Shown here piece after piece: positions 1 through 12,058 of a stretch of 64,000 nucleotides of DNA. How positions within the stretch are numbered: the first letter of the stretch is position 1; each line of letters starts with the position of its first letter. Made by a program: the position numbers and the translations under genes. The stretch lies in NCBI GenBank assembly GCA_014905825.1, contig JACGCN010000041.1, positions 124,001-188,000 on the forward strand. The letters run 5' to 3'. The stretch comes from Lyophyllum atratum. Lineage: Eukaryota > Basidiomycota > Agaricomycetes > Agaricales > Lyophyllaceae. Under the pieces are notes generated by a model. That model saw only the letters and a list, made by a program, of their open reading frames with translations, ran no database searches and was not told where the DNA came from.

Positions 1-2305
1 CAGAGTCAGAGGCTGAATATACCTGGCATCGGCCTGACGCGCTGCGAGACAGGTCATTGTCTTTCTCTCCTTCCACATCCCACCCTACCACCGGAAGGGA
101 CTCGGTGGATAGATCACAGATTCTTTACGAATATGACCATCTTTTCGGATATTCATCTGAATTTTTGGCAAGCCTGCTCTGTCCCCAGGCCTCCATGTGT
201 CACCAGAAATTTGAGCTTCTAGTCGATGACCTTGCTTTCATTGGCCATCCCGTGTGTGCCGAGGAAGATGGCGGCTGGAGGTTCAAACCGGAGAAAGTGA
301 AAGCCGGCCCTCGGGGAAGAGAATCGAGGGTTGGTCGATCAGAGTCTGTTAGCAGAGCATCAGCGAGTCCAGACACTCGACCTGCATCATCGGAGAAGAT
401 ACCCTCGAAGAGCTCATGGCTTAATACATTCCATTTTGTCATGGTGCTCGACATACCGGATCCATCTTCCTCAGCATCAGGGAATGTATCGAAATACTTT
501 GACATCATTTATGAGCAGATCGCTTTCACGGTGACTGCTGTCCTTTTCCAGGAGCAAGTGGTATCGAATTTCGTCGAAACCGAGTGCGAAGTGCTGGGGT
601 CACTGAAGGACTCGTGTATCTCGAAAGGTGCGTCTAGATCCTCTACGATTATCTTTCCTGCAACTGAAAAAAACTAGGGGAGGCCTTCTCGAGCTATATA
701 AAGCAGGCCCTTGAGGTGTCCTCAATCGCACCAGCCATGAAGTCGATATACGAAGCTATAAAGGCATCCGACATGGCCTACATCACTATCCATAACCTCC
801 CGTTGGAAATACAACTTCCCCCGTATCTCGACGACTTGTTACACGGCGACGCCGAGAACGAAGTAGATCTCATTCGCCACTCCGACAACTTGAATGAGGA
901 CGCACAAACCTGGGGCCAAGATATGAGCTTTGGTTGGAAACTTCCGCCTCTCGTTCCTTGGAAGAGCCTGTTGCTCTTGGACGGACATAATGGGCTCGAT
1001 CCAAGTATGAACCTGAGAGGCTCACAGGTTAACCCAGAGGATAGAACCCTTGTCGAAGGGCTTATACGGTTTTTGGAGACGGCCTCGGTCACATTGTCGT
1101 AAGTCATGTTTTCAACGTACCTTGGATTCGCTTCCTCAGATCTACTATCAGTCTAGCAGATATGGCGAGCCTACTAGATTGGGATCTAGAATCCCAAGTG
1201 CTACCTACTGTTCGTTGGCTCGTCCAGCATCGCAGAGCGAAGGTCGTCGATATTGTCCATGTTGGGTTGAAGACGGTGTTTACTATTCCTGAAAAGTTCG
1301 AGCACCCGTACGTCCACGCTGTGCGTTTTGTAAAGGATATAATCTCTGAATATTTCACTCAGGCTTTCAGAACTGACTGCCGAATTTGAAAGCCAATTCG
1401 ACCATCCCTCAGTGCCTGCCCTTCCTGTCATCCTAGCAAACATATCCTCTTCGATCTCGAAGCAAACGGACAATCATTTTTTCGCCTCCGTGGTTCAAAA
1501 TAAGGACCTTATACCCATGTACCATGATGTCGTCCTGTGGATGCTGAAACGCGACATGCTCATCACACTTCACCTTCGCGTACGTGTCGTGGCTACACGA
1601 AAGCTCAAGCTTCGCGTGAGGATCGAGAGGGAGAACGCGCTTGCCAAGAAGGCAGGGACGCGGGATCGCCTCCGCCGAGGTCTTCTGCAGGAGCTGCGAG
1701 ATGGAGCTGACGAAGGTGAGGATGAACTGGACCTTTCCCCACCTTCGGGCACTCCGTGGCTGCCTCTTTCCCCGAAGGCGGCCCATAGGCATTCAAGGCG
1801 CCAGTCTAACGAGTCGGGCAAACAGGACAACACGGAGTCCCCAGCTCTGGATGGCGGCGGAGCAGGCGATACCGAGAAGCGAGCGACGGATGAGGATGGA
1901 TCAGACGAACTTGACGATCCCGATTCCGGCTGGGACACCGCTGAGGATCATCTACGGCCTTCAATGATCAGCGACCCTGGGAGAGCTACTCCGTTACAAC
2001 GTCGATGGTTAGCTGCAATGTCCGAGGGCAAAGATCCTTACATCGCCAAAAGATTCCAGCTGTAAGTCCTCGAAGTTCTGCATACAATGCAAGGGATTGA
2101 CGGTGTTTTAGAATAAATCAATACTTCGACGGGAAGAAATCTGATGATGAGATTCTGTACCGGGCAGAAATCTCAAGGAAACAGCTCCGAGAAGTATTGC
2201 ACCACTATGAGGAATATGTGAGCTACAGGTCTATGTCGACTATGCTATTTCGCTGAGAGTATCTCTTGTCTTTTGCAGCTGCAAACTTTCTTGCATCCAT
2301 CATAA
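1..2305 (+). CDS. NPR3: Nitrogen permease regulator 3 (GATOR1/SEACIT subunit), 5'-partial
   Basis: Npr3, with Npr2 and Iml1, forms the SEACIT/GATOR1 complex that restrains TORC1 at the vacuole when nitrogen or amino acids are low. The open frame runs in from the left edge. Exons: <3-627, 678-1098, 1140-1307, 1363-2061, 2112-2217, 2279-2305; every junction is GT-AG and in phase. Family landmarks are the N-terminal FHFVMVLDIP strand, the central GLKTVFTIPEKF and LPVILANISSS blocks, and the C-terminal EISRKQLREVLHHYEEY helix followed by LQTFLHPS and the stop, which is where Npr3 proteins normally end. An acidic low-complexity insert (about 1850-1950) separates the middle and C-terminal parts. 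The gene converges on the SDR gene, 108 bp away. The true start lies outside the window. Confidence 0.9.
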
Positions 2306-2413
2306 GGCTCGCCTCAGGTCATCTATTTTTCTTCGACGACGTACGCAACTTTCGTTAGCCGATCCCCTGCCGTGCTGAATAGCAACATAGGCTATGGTGG
2401 ATACAGACGACTA

Positions 2414-3438
2414 TCACGACTCCACGTTATCCGTGTGCACCCACCCCAACAGCCTTTCTGCTTTTCCGCAGTCGAAAAATCCCTTCTTCCCGCTCACATC
2501 TTTGCCGTCCCTGATAGGGACGTCTGGCCAAAACTTTTGCCTCAGCTCCTGGCTATTCCCGTCGCCCAAGATAACGGGGGCAGTGATGAAGAATGCCTCA
2601 TGCCCAGACCACTTGCCGGTTTCCCCAGTTAAGGCTAAGAGAAACGCGTCGGCGCCAGAGTCTTCCTGTAGGTAGCCCCACAAATCTTTGCTCCGTTGGA
2701 CTGGGTCGGTGTCCTTGACTGAAGAGGGACTGGGAATAGACCAATGTAATCGTAGGCTGGCAATTCGCATAGATGGGTGACGTCGAACGATGGTGTCAGC
2801 TTGAAGTTCGCATATCCTAGCACGCCGTTGAGTATCGTACTTATCAACCTCGAAATGAATTCTTACACTTTGGAAAGCCCATACGGTTCATCCGGCAAGC
2901 ATGGATGGCTCTCATCTATTGGGAAGTATTCGAATTTGCAGTTCTGGCTGAAGACCATCGTGATGACGTTCACACTTGATGCTTGGGCGATTCGATTGAT
3001 CTTCAGCTATTCAACAAACCATGAACAATGGTCACTTTCGTCGCTGTAAGAACCCGAGTCAACGAGCTTACCTCCGCGCATGCTCGAAGGATGTTCCAAG
3101 AAATGACGACATTGCTGAATAGAGGCATGAGGGTTAGGGGTTACGGTATCGAAACTAGTGGGCTAGGTCTCTTACCCGTTATGAGTCGTTACTCCGTAAT
3201 CCGTAGGATCGCGGTAGGCTGCTAGGTGCACAACGCCCTCGCATCCTTCCAATGACCTCAAGACCACCTCGTAATCTTTTAGATCGGCCTGGACGAAGGT
3301 GAACTGCGGGTGTTGGACCTCTGCTCCTTCCGCTTGTGGGATGTAATCCAGCCCGATCACTGTATGTCCGCGTCGAAGTGCAAGCTCCACCACAGGTTTC
3401 CCAACGTGCCCGTTACAACCAGTTACTGCGATTTTCAT
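2414..3438 (-). CDS. Extended short-chain dehydrogenase, NAD-dependent epimerase/dehydratase family
   Basis: Exons 3438-3176, 3114-3072, 3006-2867 and 2816-2414 splice to a 282-residue protein. The N-terminus MKIAVTGCNGHVG is a Rossmann nucleotide-binding loop (TGxxGxxG). It is followed by a short acidic stretch after the second strand (DYIP) and then VVHLAAYRDP, the usual NAD-contacting strand of extended SDRs. The PYGLSKV segment supplies the YxxxK catalytic pair. The C-terminal half (KAERLLGW) matches the substrate-domain end of UDP-glucose 4-epimerase-like proteins. The reaction is probably epimerisation or dehydration of a nucleotide sugar or related alcohol, but the substrate cannot be read from the sequence. 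The length is near that of small fungal family members. Confidence 0.85.
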
Positions 3439-3715
3439 GTCGATCCAAGTGTAGTGAGGAGGAAATAAAATTCAGGAAACAGCTCCATGGTGGGGGTTTT
3501 TCCGATAAATCAACGAGGATACAGTACGTGATCAGATTTGAATCAGCTGTCCTTACACTAACAATAATATCACTATTAGGTAGCAGACATATGCTCTACT
3601 TACACATGCTCGATTTTAGCGCCTACAGCTGTCATCGCTTCCTATAAACAACATTTATCACGAGGCACCTTGGATAGAAACGCGCCAACTCTGGTCTGTC
3701 CGGTACACCCCCACG

Positions 3716-4129
3716 CTACGTGGATTGACTAGAATGTACAATGGCACCTTCAGGACCGGGCCAATGTCCAGGAATTGCGGATACATGATAGCTACCGACT
3801 CTGAAGAGACTTGGGCGAAGTGTCGACCTTTTCACGAGCGGAGAGAGATTCGAGGATGCAGTTTCATGCAGAGTACAGAAACGTACCAAATGCGCACCCG
3901 CACCCCAATTCATATGTGGCGAGTCGTCCAACACCTTTCCAGCTTCGTCGTCCAGGAACCGATCAATGTTAATACTTCTTTGGTTTCGGAGACATTTTTG
4001 TTCGTCATAATTTCTCGCCCTTGGGAGGTCGATAGACATATCTGGTTTAACCCTCAAATTCCTATGTCCGGAAGAGCCTCTCGGCGCTCCCTCACTGTCA
4101 TCAGTGACTTTCAAAACATGCTGGGGCAT
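3716..4129 (-). pseudogene. Possible relic of a cytochrome P450 C-terminal region
   Basis: A 137-residue open frame contains IDRFLDDEAGKVLDDSPHM followed by NWGAGAHL. This resembles the P450 run F-x-P-[DE]-R-F...D-x-P-x-x-x-FGxGRRxC around the haem loop. However, the haem cysteine context (GxGRRxCxG) is lost and nothing upstream matches the I-helix or ExxR. No complete neighbouring P450 exons were found. If the resemblance is real, this is a decayed fragment; chance similarity is the main alternative. Confidence 0.22.
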
Positions 4130-4632
4130 TTATGATCGAAACTGGCGAGATTGTTTGATATGTTTGGACAAGTATAAGCATCAGGTTACGCCACATCAAA
4201 AAAGTATATCTACTAAGGTTCTGATCTTTGAGTGAAGCAACATTATGGGGCTCAACAACAGCGGTAATAAATCAATCATACACTTTTAGTCAGTTCGCTG
4301 GAATTGTTGGCCCACTGCAGAGCTTGCAATCAATCATCAGTACTCTACTAGGGTCAGCGGGCAGCCTGTGCTTGGCCGTCAGCTGGGTTGACATCATGAC
4401 AGCTAGGTCCACATCATGCCTTTGATGATGGATTATGGCTTCACGAAGCTATCTAAGGAAGAACATGTCTTCGAAGTATAGTGGGTCATTTCTTCAGAGT
4501 GGGTTTTGTGAGTGTCCGACTTCCGAATCCGATGCTCAGGAAACAGACATGTTGAGTATGTGCTCGGACTTCGCAGACCGTTAAGTATCTGCACCCTTAA
4601 GGATAGCGCAGCGTGTACCCCACTACTCCGCG
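4130..4632. other. Intergenic stretch, no supported gene
   Basis: A 65-codon plus-strand frame at 4228-4425 and scattered shorter frames are present. None has a recognisable motif or credible splice partners, so I see nothing that can be named here. Confidence 0.5.
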
Positions 4633-4993
4633 ATGCCCCCCGTCACGATACAGGATATAGACGATGGCCTGACGGCCACCATAAAACGTTGGGAGTACGA
4701 GTTAGTAGTTGTTTAGCTCCTAATCTGGCTTATTCGATTGTGATTTCTGATGAGTATCAATCCTCAGGATCACAGACGCCGCCAAACGGTGGAGGGCATG
4801 GGGCAACGATGCTATCATCAAGGACTTTGTCCGACAAGTGGCCTTCAACCACCTGAAACGCCAACTGGACGACGGCGAACTGGAACCTGAGTATTTGAGG
4901 GTCGACGTCGTGTATGCTCTGATGGAGGCGATGGTATTTATTATTTCGAAGCATGCAACAAGCTCACTCGTTCAGTATGGGTTCAAAGCTTAA
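4633..4993 (+). CDS. Small hypothetical protein, two exons
   Basis: I do not recognise this gene. An ATG at 4633 opens a 68-nt exon (to 4700). A GT-AG intron (4701-4767) joins it in phase to an exon ending with TAA at 4991-4993. The product is about 97 residues, charged and probably helical, with segments such as TIKRWEYE, AAKRWRAWGND and VRQVAFNHLKRQLDDGELEPEY. The even amino-acid mix and the clean splice suggest a true gene. A second intron near the end (GTATTT at about 4933) would change the C-terminus. No function is proposed. Confidence 0.35.
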
Positions 4994-6047
4994 TCCAAAA
5001 ACTATGAAACGAACCGTACGCAGTCTGCGCTGTAGGGCCTTGATGCGTCGAACAATCGAAGTCTGCAGCAAAACAGGTCAGGCTTGCTGAATGGCCATGA
5101 GCACTACTAACGGTAACCTTTTCATGGATCTCCTCGTCTCCTAGTACACTGAAAATCACTTTTTAGTGCTGGCCCAAGGACGTTCTTGTATAATTAATTA
5201 CCTATGTATTCTATAGTATGCTGCCCAAACAATGTTAAGAATGGCGAGCCTTCATCAGAGATCCAGATGTCACTGATAGGCCTGGAAAAAAGCTTCCTGG
5301 CTGAGTGGACAAGTTGCAAGATGCGGGTAATTCGGTGTCTCCAGGGCGAACAAAAGCGGGGAAAATGACAAAGAAGAAACCACGAGGCAGATCTTCTGGA
5401 ATGAGGGCGGGCTGAAGATATTGAACCCTCCAAGCGGCATACATGACGTGGATTCGAGAGGATTGAGAGGTCGGGTCGCGCTCCCCAAGTATTCCGCATT
5501 CCTCGTCTCGCCTGGAGGAGGTATCAAGAACATGAGCGAAGCGATGGTGTTTCGAGCTTCATTGCTTGGAGATTGCGGCAACACAAGGGGTCATCCTGAG
5601 GTAGTCATTCCGAAGCTACGAGACAGGGTCGATTGGGAGATTGAAGATGGGCGCAAGATGGACGACACGTCCACTCGCGATCGGTCGTTTCCGACATTCA
5701 AGGGCCTGGAGATCAAGCATAGACAAACTATTTTCACTTCGGTTGACCTAAGTACAACAAAATCTTCCTCCTCCCGCCGCGTGAAAGAAATCCAATCAGT
5801 TTGATTCAATATAGGTAGAGAGTGTCTCGATCTGCCTTTCCCTAGAGTTGTGTTCCTCCATGGTCTGCACGAACCTCCTTTATCCATCATGGCATTGAGG
5901 AATGAGTACATAACCTGAAACTGATGAAACAAAATGATAGAAAAAAACCTGTAGATCTACAACAATAGGTGACAACAGATATAGATGGGCGTTGGTGGTG
6001 TCGTGAAGAGGTGCAAGTGTGTACAGGAAAAGAGCCATAGCATGCCC
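4994..6047. other. Stretch between small gene and eIF1A; only unconvincing frames
   Basis: A 127-codon plus-strand frame (5421-5804) overlaps minus-strand frames of 104 and 113 codons. None has a recognised motif, and I could not extend any of them by splicing. The part beside 6047 is probably the 3' untranslated region of the eIF1A gene. Confidence 0.4.
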
Positions 6048-6706
6048 TTAAATATCGTCGATATCCACCTCCCCTTCATCACCGAACTCGAACGTGCACT
6101 CTCCGTCCTCCTCGCCGAACGTATCGGTCTCGTTGATTTTGGCGTTTTCGGGGAGTTCACCGTACGCTTTCACTGTAAGATTGAAGCATCAGTGATTGCT
6201 CAATGGTGAGATTAGATGGAGGCGACATACAATTACGTGCCTCGTCGGCAGTGTATTTGACGATAACATCCGCTTTATCGTCTTGGAAGTCACGCAGGGA
6301 GAGAAGGATGATATCGCCCTGGTTGATCCACACCTAAAATTGTATGGTTGAGTCAGCAACGAAAGAAAGTTGTCGAGAGTAACGCAACGCACCTTTTTAC
6401 GCATCTTCCCTCGTATATGCGCTAACCGCTTCTCTCCGTCGAAGCATTGCGCCTCAAGACGCCCGTTACCAAGCATCTTTGTCACTTGTGCGTATTCCTG
6501 TCCATCCTCTCTGAACACCAACTCGCGCTTATCGTCGTCATTCTCGTTCTTTCCACGTCTCCTGTTTTTACCACCCTGATATCAATAGCGTCAGAATTAT
6601 ACCAACATAGAAGGCGAATCGCATACCTTTCCCTTATTCTGCGATACGGCGATGTTTGAGTCAGCAAACTGAAATTTTGTTAGATCTAATCACACACCTT
6701 CGGCAT
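6048..6706 (-). CDS. TIF11: Translation initiation factor eIF1A
   Basis: eIF1A binds the 40S A site and promotes scanning and start-codon choice in the cytosol. Five exons (6706-6698, 6638-6627, 6575-6393, 6333-6231, 6172-6048) encode 143 residues, the normal length. The lysine/arginine-rich N-terminal tail begins [16 protein letters not shown]. The OB fold carries [35 protein letters not shown] and [18 protein letters not shown]. The acidic C-terminal tail ends [10 protein letters not shown], the segment that contacts eIF5B in other eukaryotes. The first two exons are only 9 and 12 nt long (MPK and NKGK), so they are missed if only long frames are considered. All junctions are GT-AG. Confidence 0.97.
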
Positions 6707-7231
6707 GCTGGGCGAGCGAGTTCTTTGTCTCTGCTAGGATCGCTCTTCAACTCTTGAAGGCGACGGCAGAAACTGTGTGTTGGAGGTTGCGGCAAAAGTT
6801 TGTGGTGGTGGCGAGACTGTGGTGGATGATCTCAAAGGTGCGAGGGACTCATCATGATCGATGCCGGACCCGCCAAGATTATATTTGGTATTGTTAGTCA
6901 TCGGCCTCTACCACACCGGATCGGGACAATGACTTTCAGGTTGCTCCGATGAGCCCTGGGCCTGAGCCACCCTTGAAGCCACCCATGCCCACAAGAAGCA
7001 CTCTTGGTTTCCACTTCGCGCTATCTACCCGATATCCTCACAGCTGAATTGTTATCCGGCTTGAAGTGAGCGCTGGCCGCCATTCGTGATTTTCGGGCCT
7101 TTGTTCAGTATGTGCCTTCATTACTTGCTCGTTAACATTCACGAAATTCCTGTCTAGATATATCTATACTTCGACATCCCTCGCTAGACGAGCATTCTAC
7201 TCCCAGATTTCCACTGCCTTGACTTGTGTTC
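6707..7231. other. Region upstream of eIF1A
   Basis: No coding frame is supported. The segment lies between the eIF1A start (minus strand) and a doubtful plus-strand ORF at 7232, so it probably holds the eIF1A promoter. Confidence 0.4.
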
Positions 7232-7732
7232 ATGTCTTCGGAGTCTGCGACCATGGTGGCTACCGCCACGTTTTTCTCGATGCTCTCAATCTTGGTGATG
7301 ATCCAGGAGATATTATTTTGTCTGCTATATCGGAGGATCTAGGATGTCACAGGATACTTCCTCTATGCCGGGATTGTGGCCTTTGTAGTCAGTTGGACAA
7401 ATCGCAGATTCGCTGGGGCTCACGCGACGACCGGTTATCTGACATCATCTTATCGCACAACGCCCGGACCATCACAACCAAGGTAAAGGTGTTTACCACA
7501 TCAATGATTGTTGAACTGTATGTGTCTGATGCCGTTGGGCCTAGGTGGTCAAGGTTCGGTCCCATTCACCCACTGCGGGAGGAAGTCGCCAGACTGGGTC
7601 TTTTTGCATACTCGAATTCACGACTGCTGGCTGTTTCGAGTCGCCGCCACTCACGTTGATAACCGTAGAGGAATGCTGCCAGATTGCTCTGGCCTTGTTA
7701 TCTCGCATGCGCACTCTTAGGAAGATCTGACG
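7232..7732 (+). pseudogene. Possible small membrane-protein gene with an in-frame stop
   Basis: An ATG at 7232 opens a frame with a hydrophobic helix (FFSMLSILVMIQEILFCLL) and stops at 7340-7342 (TAG). The same frame continues after the stop with a second hydrophobic helix (YFLYAGIVAFVVSW), then a GTAAAG donor near 7483 and an acceptor at 7543-7544 followed by more open frame to about 7730. Either an unusual intron removes the stop, or the gene is broken. I do not recognise the family. Confidence 0.25.
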
Positions 7733-8345
7733 ATTCCACTCGACTGGGAACTTTCCTGTTTTTCCGCACCTAAAATTTACGACGTCCGGAGTCTGGACGG
7801 CCGGACGGCGACTGTAATCAATCCATTTGCGCGGTTCGTTAATTTCTGAGCGATTCGTGTGACCGAGCAGATAGCGGGTGGTGCTTGGCCCGCCTTAATG
7901 TGTCAGGAGTATGGATTATGGACGGAACTGATCACCTCTTCCGCATAAGGTACTAGTCTCTGCTACACAGACACCATCAGTCGTTGCCTCATTCTTTCGT
8001 TAGGTACTTCGCCCAGAGGAATTAATTCACATCTTTCAAACGCAAGTCTCTAATTCATTAGACGTGGATAGATATTATTCAAACTTCCCTCGTCGGTGAC
8101 TGTTGCATTACATTCAGAGTTTCGGCTGAGAGCAGAGATGACAAGATGCTCATGCATCATCATTTGAAAACATTTTCGCAATACAAAAGTCATGTATCTG
8201 AGCATAGAGTGAGTACAGGTATCTTTATGTCACACTAACCGTAGAGAACCCAAAGAGAACCTAGTAACGAGCCTTTCAGAAGTAAACGCGAGAAACCCAA
8301 AAGTTCATGTATCCCCAAAAGCCACGTCGACTGCCCAGAGACCTT
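7733..8345. other. No supported gene
   Basis: The stretch is AT-rich near 8000-8300 with no long frame on either strand. Its right part is probably the 3' untranslated region of the ice-binding protein gene. Confidence 0.45.
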
Positions 8346-9402
8346 TTAAGTCACCACCGTCGCCTGGAAGAGGTATACATGAGCGTAGTTCATTATGTGA
8401 AATTCAAAAGCAGGAACTGTATGATAAGAATGAGCAAGCACGTACCTGCTGGAGCGACACAGCGGTCTGTGCGAGGATCCGTCCGTTCAATGTCGCGCCA
8501 GTGACGAGAGTCACAGAGGTCTTGCTGAGGATTATACCCTCGAGATGTGCGCCTGCCCCAGCGGACACAGATCCGGAAACGACCCATACAATATTTTTGT
8601 TGAGACCACCGCCCAAGAGAATTACTTTTTTCCCAGCAGCGATAGTAAAGGTGCTGGCAATTTGAAAGATCCAGGCTACGGTGACGAATATAATCGGAAC
8701 GTGAAAACAGGGAGGGATTAGAAAAAGTGCACCAACTGTCTCTGGAAGATCCTAAGAGGGTGAAATCAGCATTAGCGCTGACCGCGCCCGTCCACTTGTA
8801 AAGTCCTGGGACGAGCACGAGGCCACCAAGGGCACCTATAAAAGTAAGACATGACATTTTGATCGCATTCAAGAATAATGATCTGGATACTCACCATTCG
8901 CAAAGTTCGTGAATCCGGGGTTAACACGGCCACTAGCGTCAGTGTATGCAGTCTGCATGTCTCCGATGGCAACAGTGAGCATCGATGGCGTGGGCGCGGA
9001 ATACGATGCAGCAAACAGGTGTCCTGTGACTTGAGCTGATGTGGAAAAAGTGCCAGTTGAATCGAGGGTGAGGGAAAAACCAGTGAGGCCGATTGCTGCA
9101 ATGGGGCTAACACCAATCGCGCCGGCTAGTGTGTATGAGTATGATACGCTCTATTCCAAACGTGAATGTGACTTACTGATCGTAGACGGGTTAACGGTTG
9201 ACACCCCCGCTTTAGCAAGGACTGCAAAATCAGCCGCTGTACGGAGATTGACTGCTGCAGGGCCAACTGCTAAAACAGATGGTGCAGCGTTGAAGACAGC
9301 CTATGGGATGAGTAGACGATTACGCCTGTGGCGAGCAGTGGAAGTATTAACTCGGCGTACCAGAAGGGCGAGAGCAAGAGCGTTAAAGGTTGTGGAGAAC
9401 AT
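8346..9402 (-). CDS. Secreted ice-binding (antifreeze) protein, DUF3494 family
   Basis: DUF3494 proteins bind ice crystals through a flat face of a right-handed beta-solenoid and inhibit ice recrystallisation outside the cell. Exons 9402-9361, 9300-9177, 9125-8895, 8835-8737, 8675-8446 and 8363-8346 splice to 247 residues, the usual size. A signal peptide (MFSTTFNALALALLAVFNAA, cleavage likely after VLA) precedes VNLRTAADFAVLAKAGVS, the start of the domain. Further landmarks are GAIGVSPIAAIG, GLVLVPGLYKW, WIFQIASTFTIAAG and the C-terminal LEGIILSKTSVTLVTGATLNG. The fourth exon must use the GTTGGT donor; the nearer GTGCAC donor shifts the frame. The last coding exon is 18 nt. The family is known for spread between bacteria, algae and fungi, but nothing here shows the route. 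Confidence 0.93.
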
Positions 9403-9509
9403 GATGAAGGTCGTGATTGGTATTTGGCGCAAGAGGGGTGTGAGGGTTGACTGCAAGTCCCAGTAGTAGGGCTAGTGGATGACTTATTGGAAGTTGTCTT
9501 CCTCCTTCG

Positions 9510-9517
9510 TTTAAATA
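9510..9517 (-). promoter_or_regulatory. Possible TATA-like box of the ice-binding protein gene
   Basis: The minus strand reads TATTTAAA about 108 nt upstream of the ATG at 9402, a plausible distance for a fungal TATA element with a short 5' leader. Confidence 0.3.
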
Positions 9518-12058
9518 CCTTTGAATCCCATACAAGCTTGAGGATTTCTTCTTTCCATCGTCATAGAGCAGTATGACGTATAGAGCGATATGGCGTGCTG
9601 AAAATTTTCATAGAGTGTGTCGCAATGGGCCTAAGGGCCTTCCTTCTCTTGACATTTTCATCTATCATGTTTTGTGCTCGCGGCAGAAGGGCAGGGGGGA
9701 ATCCTTGGTTCAGTATATTGACTAGCAGCGGATTTGCTCCGTGAATAAAGGTGTCGATAGGGGCATGCAGGAGGGACAAAAAATCCATGAGCAAAGAGCG
9801 ATCTCAGTCAAGCTTGATCAGCAAGCTGGATTGAACGTTGGCGTGTCAGAATCACAATGACATACAGGTCAGGACGTACTGTTGCCAAACGGAAATTAAG
9901 AGGGGGCAGTAGGAAGGAGATCTGATAGATGCTTCTGAGATTGAACATATAGAATCCAGCAAGATCGAGGGGGATTCGAAGGTGAAAAAAACAACGTGCA
10001 CTTGAATGCAACGCCGGCCGCCAAAGGACACGACACCAGAGTGGCAACAGTGCCGGGGCTAGCGCATTATTATCCAATTCTAGAGCTGAAAGTCTTCAAA
10101 GATGGCTACATAGGCAGTAAACCAGGCAAGGGGTTCGACGCGTTGAATGCGGCACCAACAGTTGGCAATGTGGTATTGTTGAATTATGATCGTCGCCCAT
10201 CTAGAAAAGGTGTGAGGCCGTATCGGGGCGACTTCCCGGACATATGTTCTGATTCGGGTTTGAGAAAGATGAGTCATAGGACGCTGCTATTTGAGAGATA
10301 TGTACTTAGTTATCCTCCTCCTTTGCGAACGCCCCTCCTTCCGCGTCGAAAAGAAACCGAGGTGCCAAAACTATCTTGAAGAGTCGGATTTCGGCCAGTG
10401 GCCTTGATACTTCATTAGGCCGAGCGTCAAGGTGAGGTATTCTCTCTTCGATATATATTTCCGACCTAAGAGCGGGGGAGGCAGTGCGATAATTGACATT
10501 GTCTACGCATCCAAAATCCCACCGTCCTTTTGATCAATTCATTTTATGTCGCAGGTCATGGTTATAGATCGATCTCGGATGCGGTCGATGACGTCTCTAG
10601 GCTTTGTTGGGCCTGTTCTCCTCAGCCTCCAAGTCACCATAGAGGTCACGTACCTGCCTTGTCCTGAAAACCCGAAGTTTGGCCGACCATCTGTCGTCAA
10701 CAATCATTTAAATGCAGTATGTTCGTTCACTGGTCACAGGCACTGCACGCTTCCCGCGAGTCAGGAACCCTAGGAAGTGGCGTCGAGCAGGCATAATCTT
10801 CCTTGCTCTCCGGAGGGATCTCACCCAAACTCTTCTTCGTTTGACAGGAGCGCACGACGATCTGCGAAAATAACAGATGGTCTCACTGACCAGATCAACG
10901 CTCATCGGGTTGTTCCCTCCGCGGATACTGCCGCTCATTTCTCCTGCTATGATTGGGCTGAGGGCTAATAGTATACATGTATGGCGAGGTGGCGTCGGAT
11001 AGCTGTGTGCGTGTCAGTGATATCTGGAGCGGGAGCGTTGGTTGGTGAATGCCTTGGTGATTGTCGCCGTACTCTGTTTTCAGGATAGGTGCGGGCAGTA
11101 CCATTTAGCCCGCCTTGACCCCCTGACTCTTGTAGTCAAACAGCTGCATCGGCATGTGCTCGCAGTCACCGTGTGGCTTTAGTGTCTTCCAGTAGGAGGG
11201 CCGAGCCACAGACGATACCTTGTACCTCTTACTGATTTGTGCATGATTGGTTAGCAAAATGTCGTGTCCTACTAGTTTGGGACTAAATGACCTACTGCCC
11301 CCGTGAAGCTTGAAACTCGCGGTGTTACCCGCCTTGTGTAACCCCTAACCGAGATGTGCAATGGGGCGAACCTCCTGCTGTGCCATGATTCGAGCAGACT
11401 CTAATGACAGCCGTGTATTGGACTCTCATCGCCGGGAAAACGCGTGCTCAGCTTTTAGAGACTGGTAATTGACTTGACTGACCTCGTCTCACGGCCAGAG
11501 AATAGATGAGCAGCCTGTGATAGGGTCCTTCCGCTGCGACTGCCCGATATGTCACGGAGTTCTCATAGCCGCGGGAAGATCAGGCCTTCTGGGAACAGCC
11601 AGCGGAAAGGCTATAGCGATGCAAGTTTGGTGCATCGTGGGTGGATGCAGTGGCAGGGTCCCGAGTACGAGTCCAGGTCGGTCGCATCTTTCGTCATGAA
11701 TAGACTACTATGATGAAGATACTGCCCGGGCATTCCATTTCGAGAAGGACGCTTTGGCCACTGTGTAGCTCTAGTGTTACAGTGAGAAATCGAACTTATG
11801 GCCAACGATTGTCAGCATTGCCAGAGATGTGCCGACTCCATGAAGGAGTGATATCATAAGAAAGTACAAGTAGAGAGTACACATACACATACACAGAAAG
11901 CAGGACCGAATCGCATCTAGAAGTTAGGCGCTGATAAGATGTTCGGAACTGAGCACGCTTCTTCGTTCGTGACCCTGTCAACACAACAATAAGCCCAAGA
12001 TACATTAACGCCGACGCTCAGAAACGTACATTTCCTCCACCTTTAAGCATAAATGGGC
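9518..12058. other. Gene-poor 2.5-kb stretch
   Basis: Frames of 65-127 codons occur on both strands (for example 9561-9794 minus, 9996-10379 plus, 10546-10773 plus). None shows a known motif or joins others through good splice sites. A short CA-rich run lies at about 11877-11897. I see no transposon ends. Confidence 0.45.

Noticed and set aside
1570..1938. 122-codon minus-strand Ser/Arg-rich frame
   Set aside because: Shadow of the acidic NPR3 linker on the other strand.
9996..10379. Plus-strand frame with an LNAAPTVG segment resembling the ice-binding protein start
   Set aside because: The likeness is limited to a few residues and no later DUF3494 block follows.
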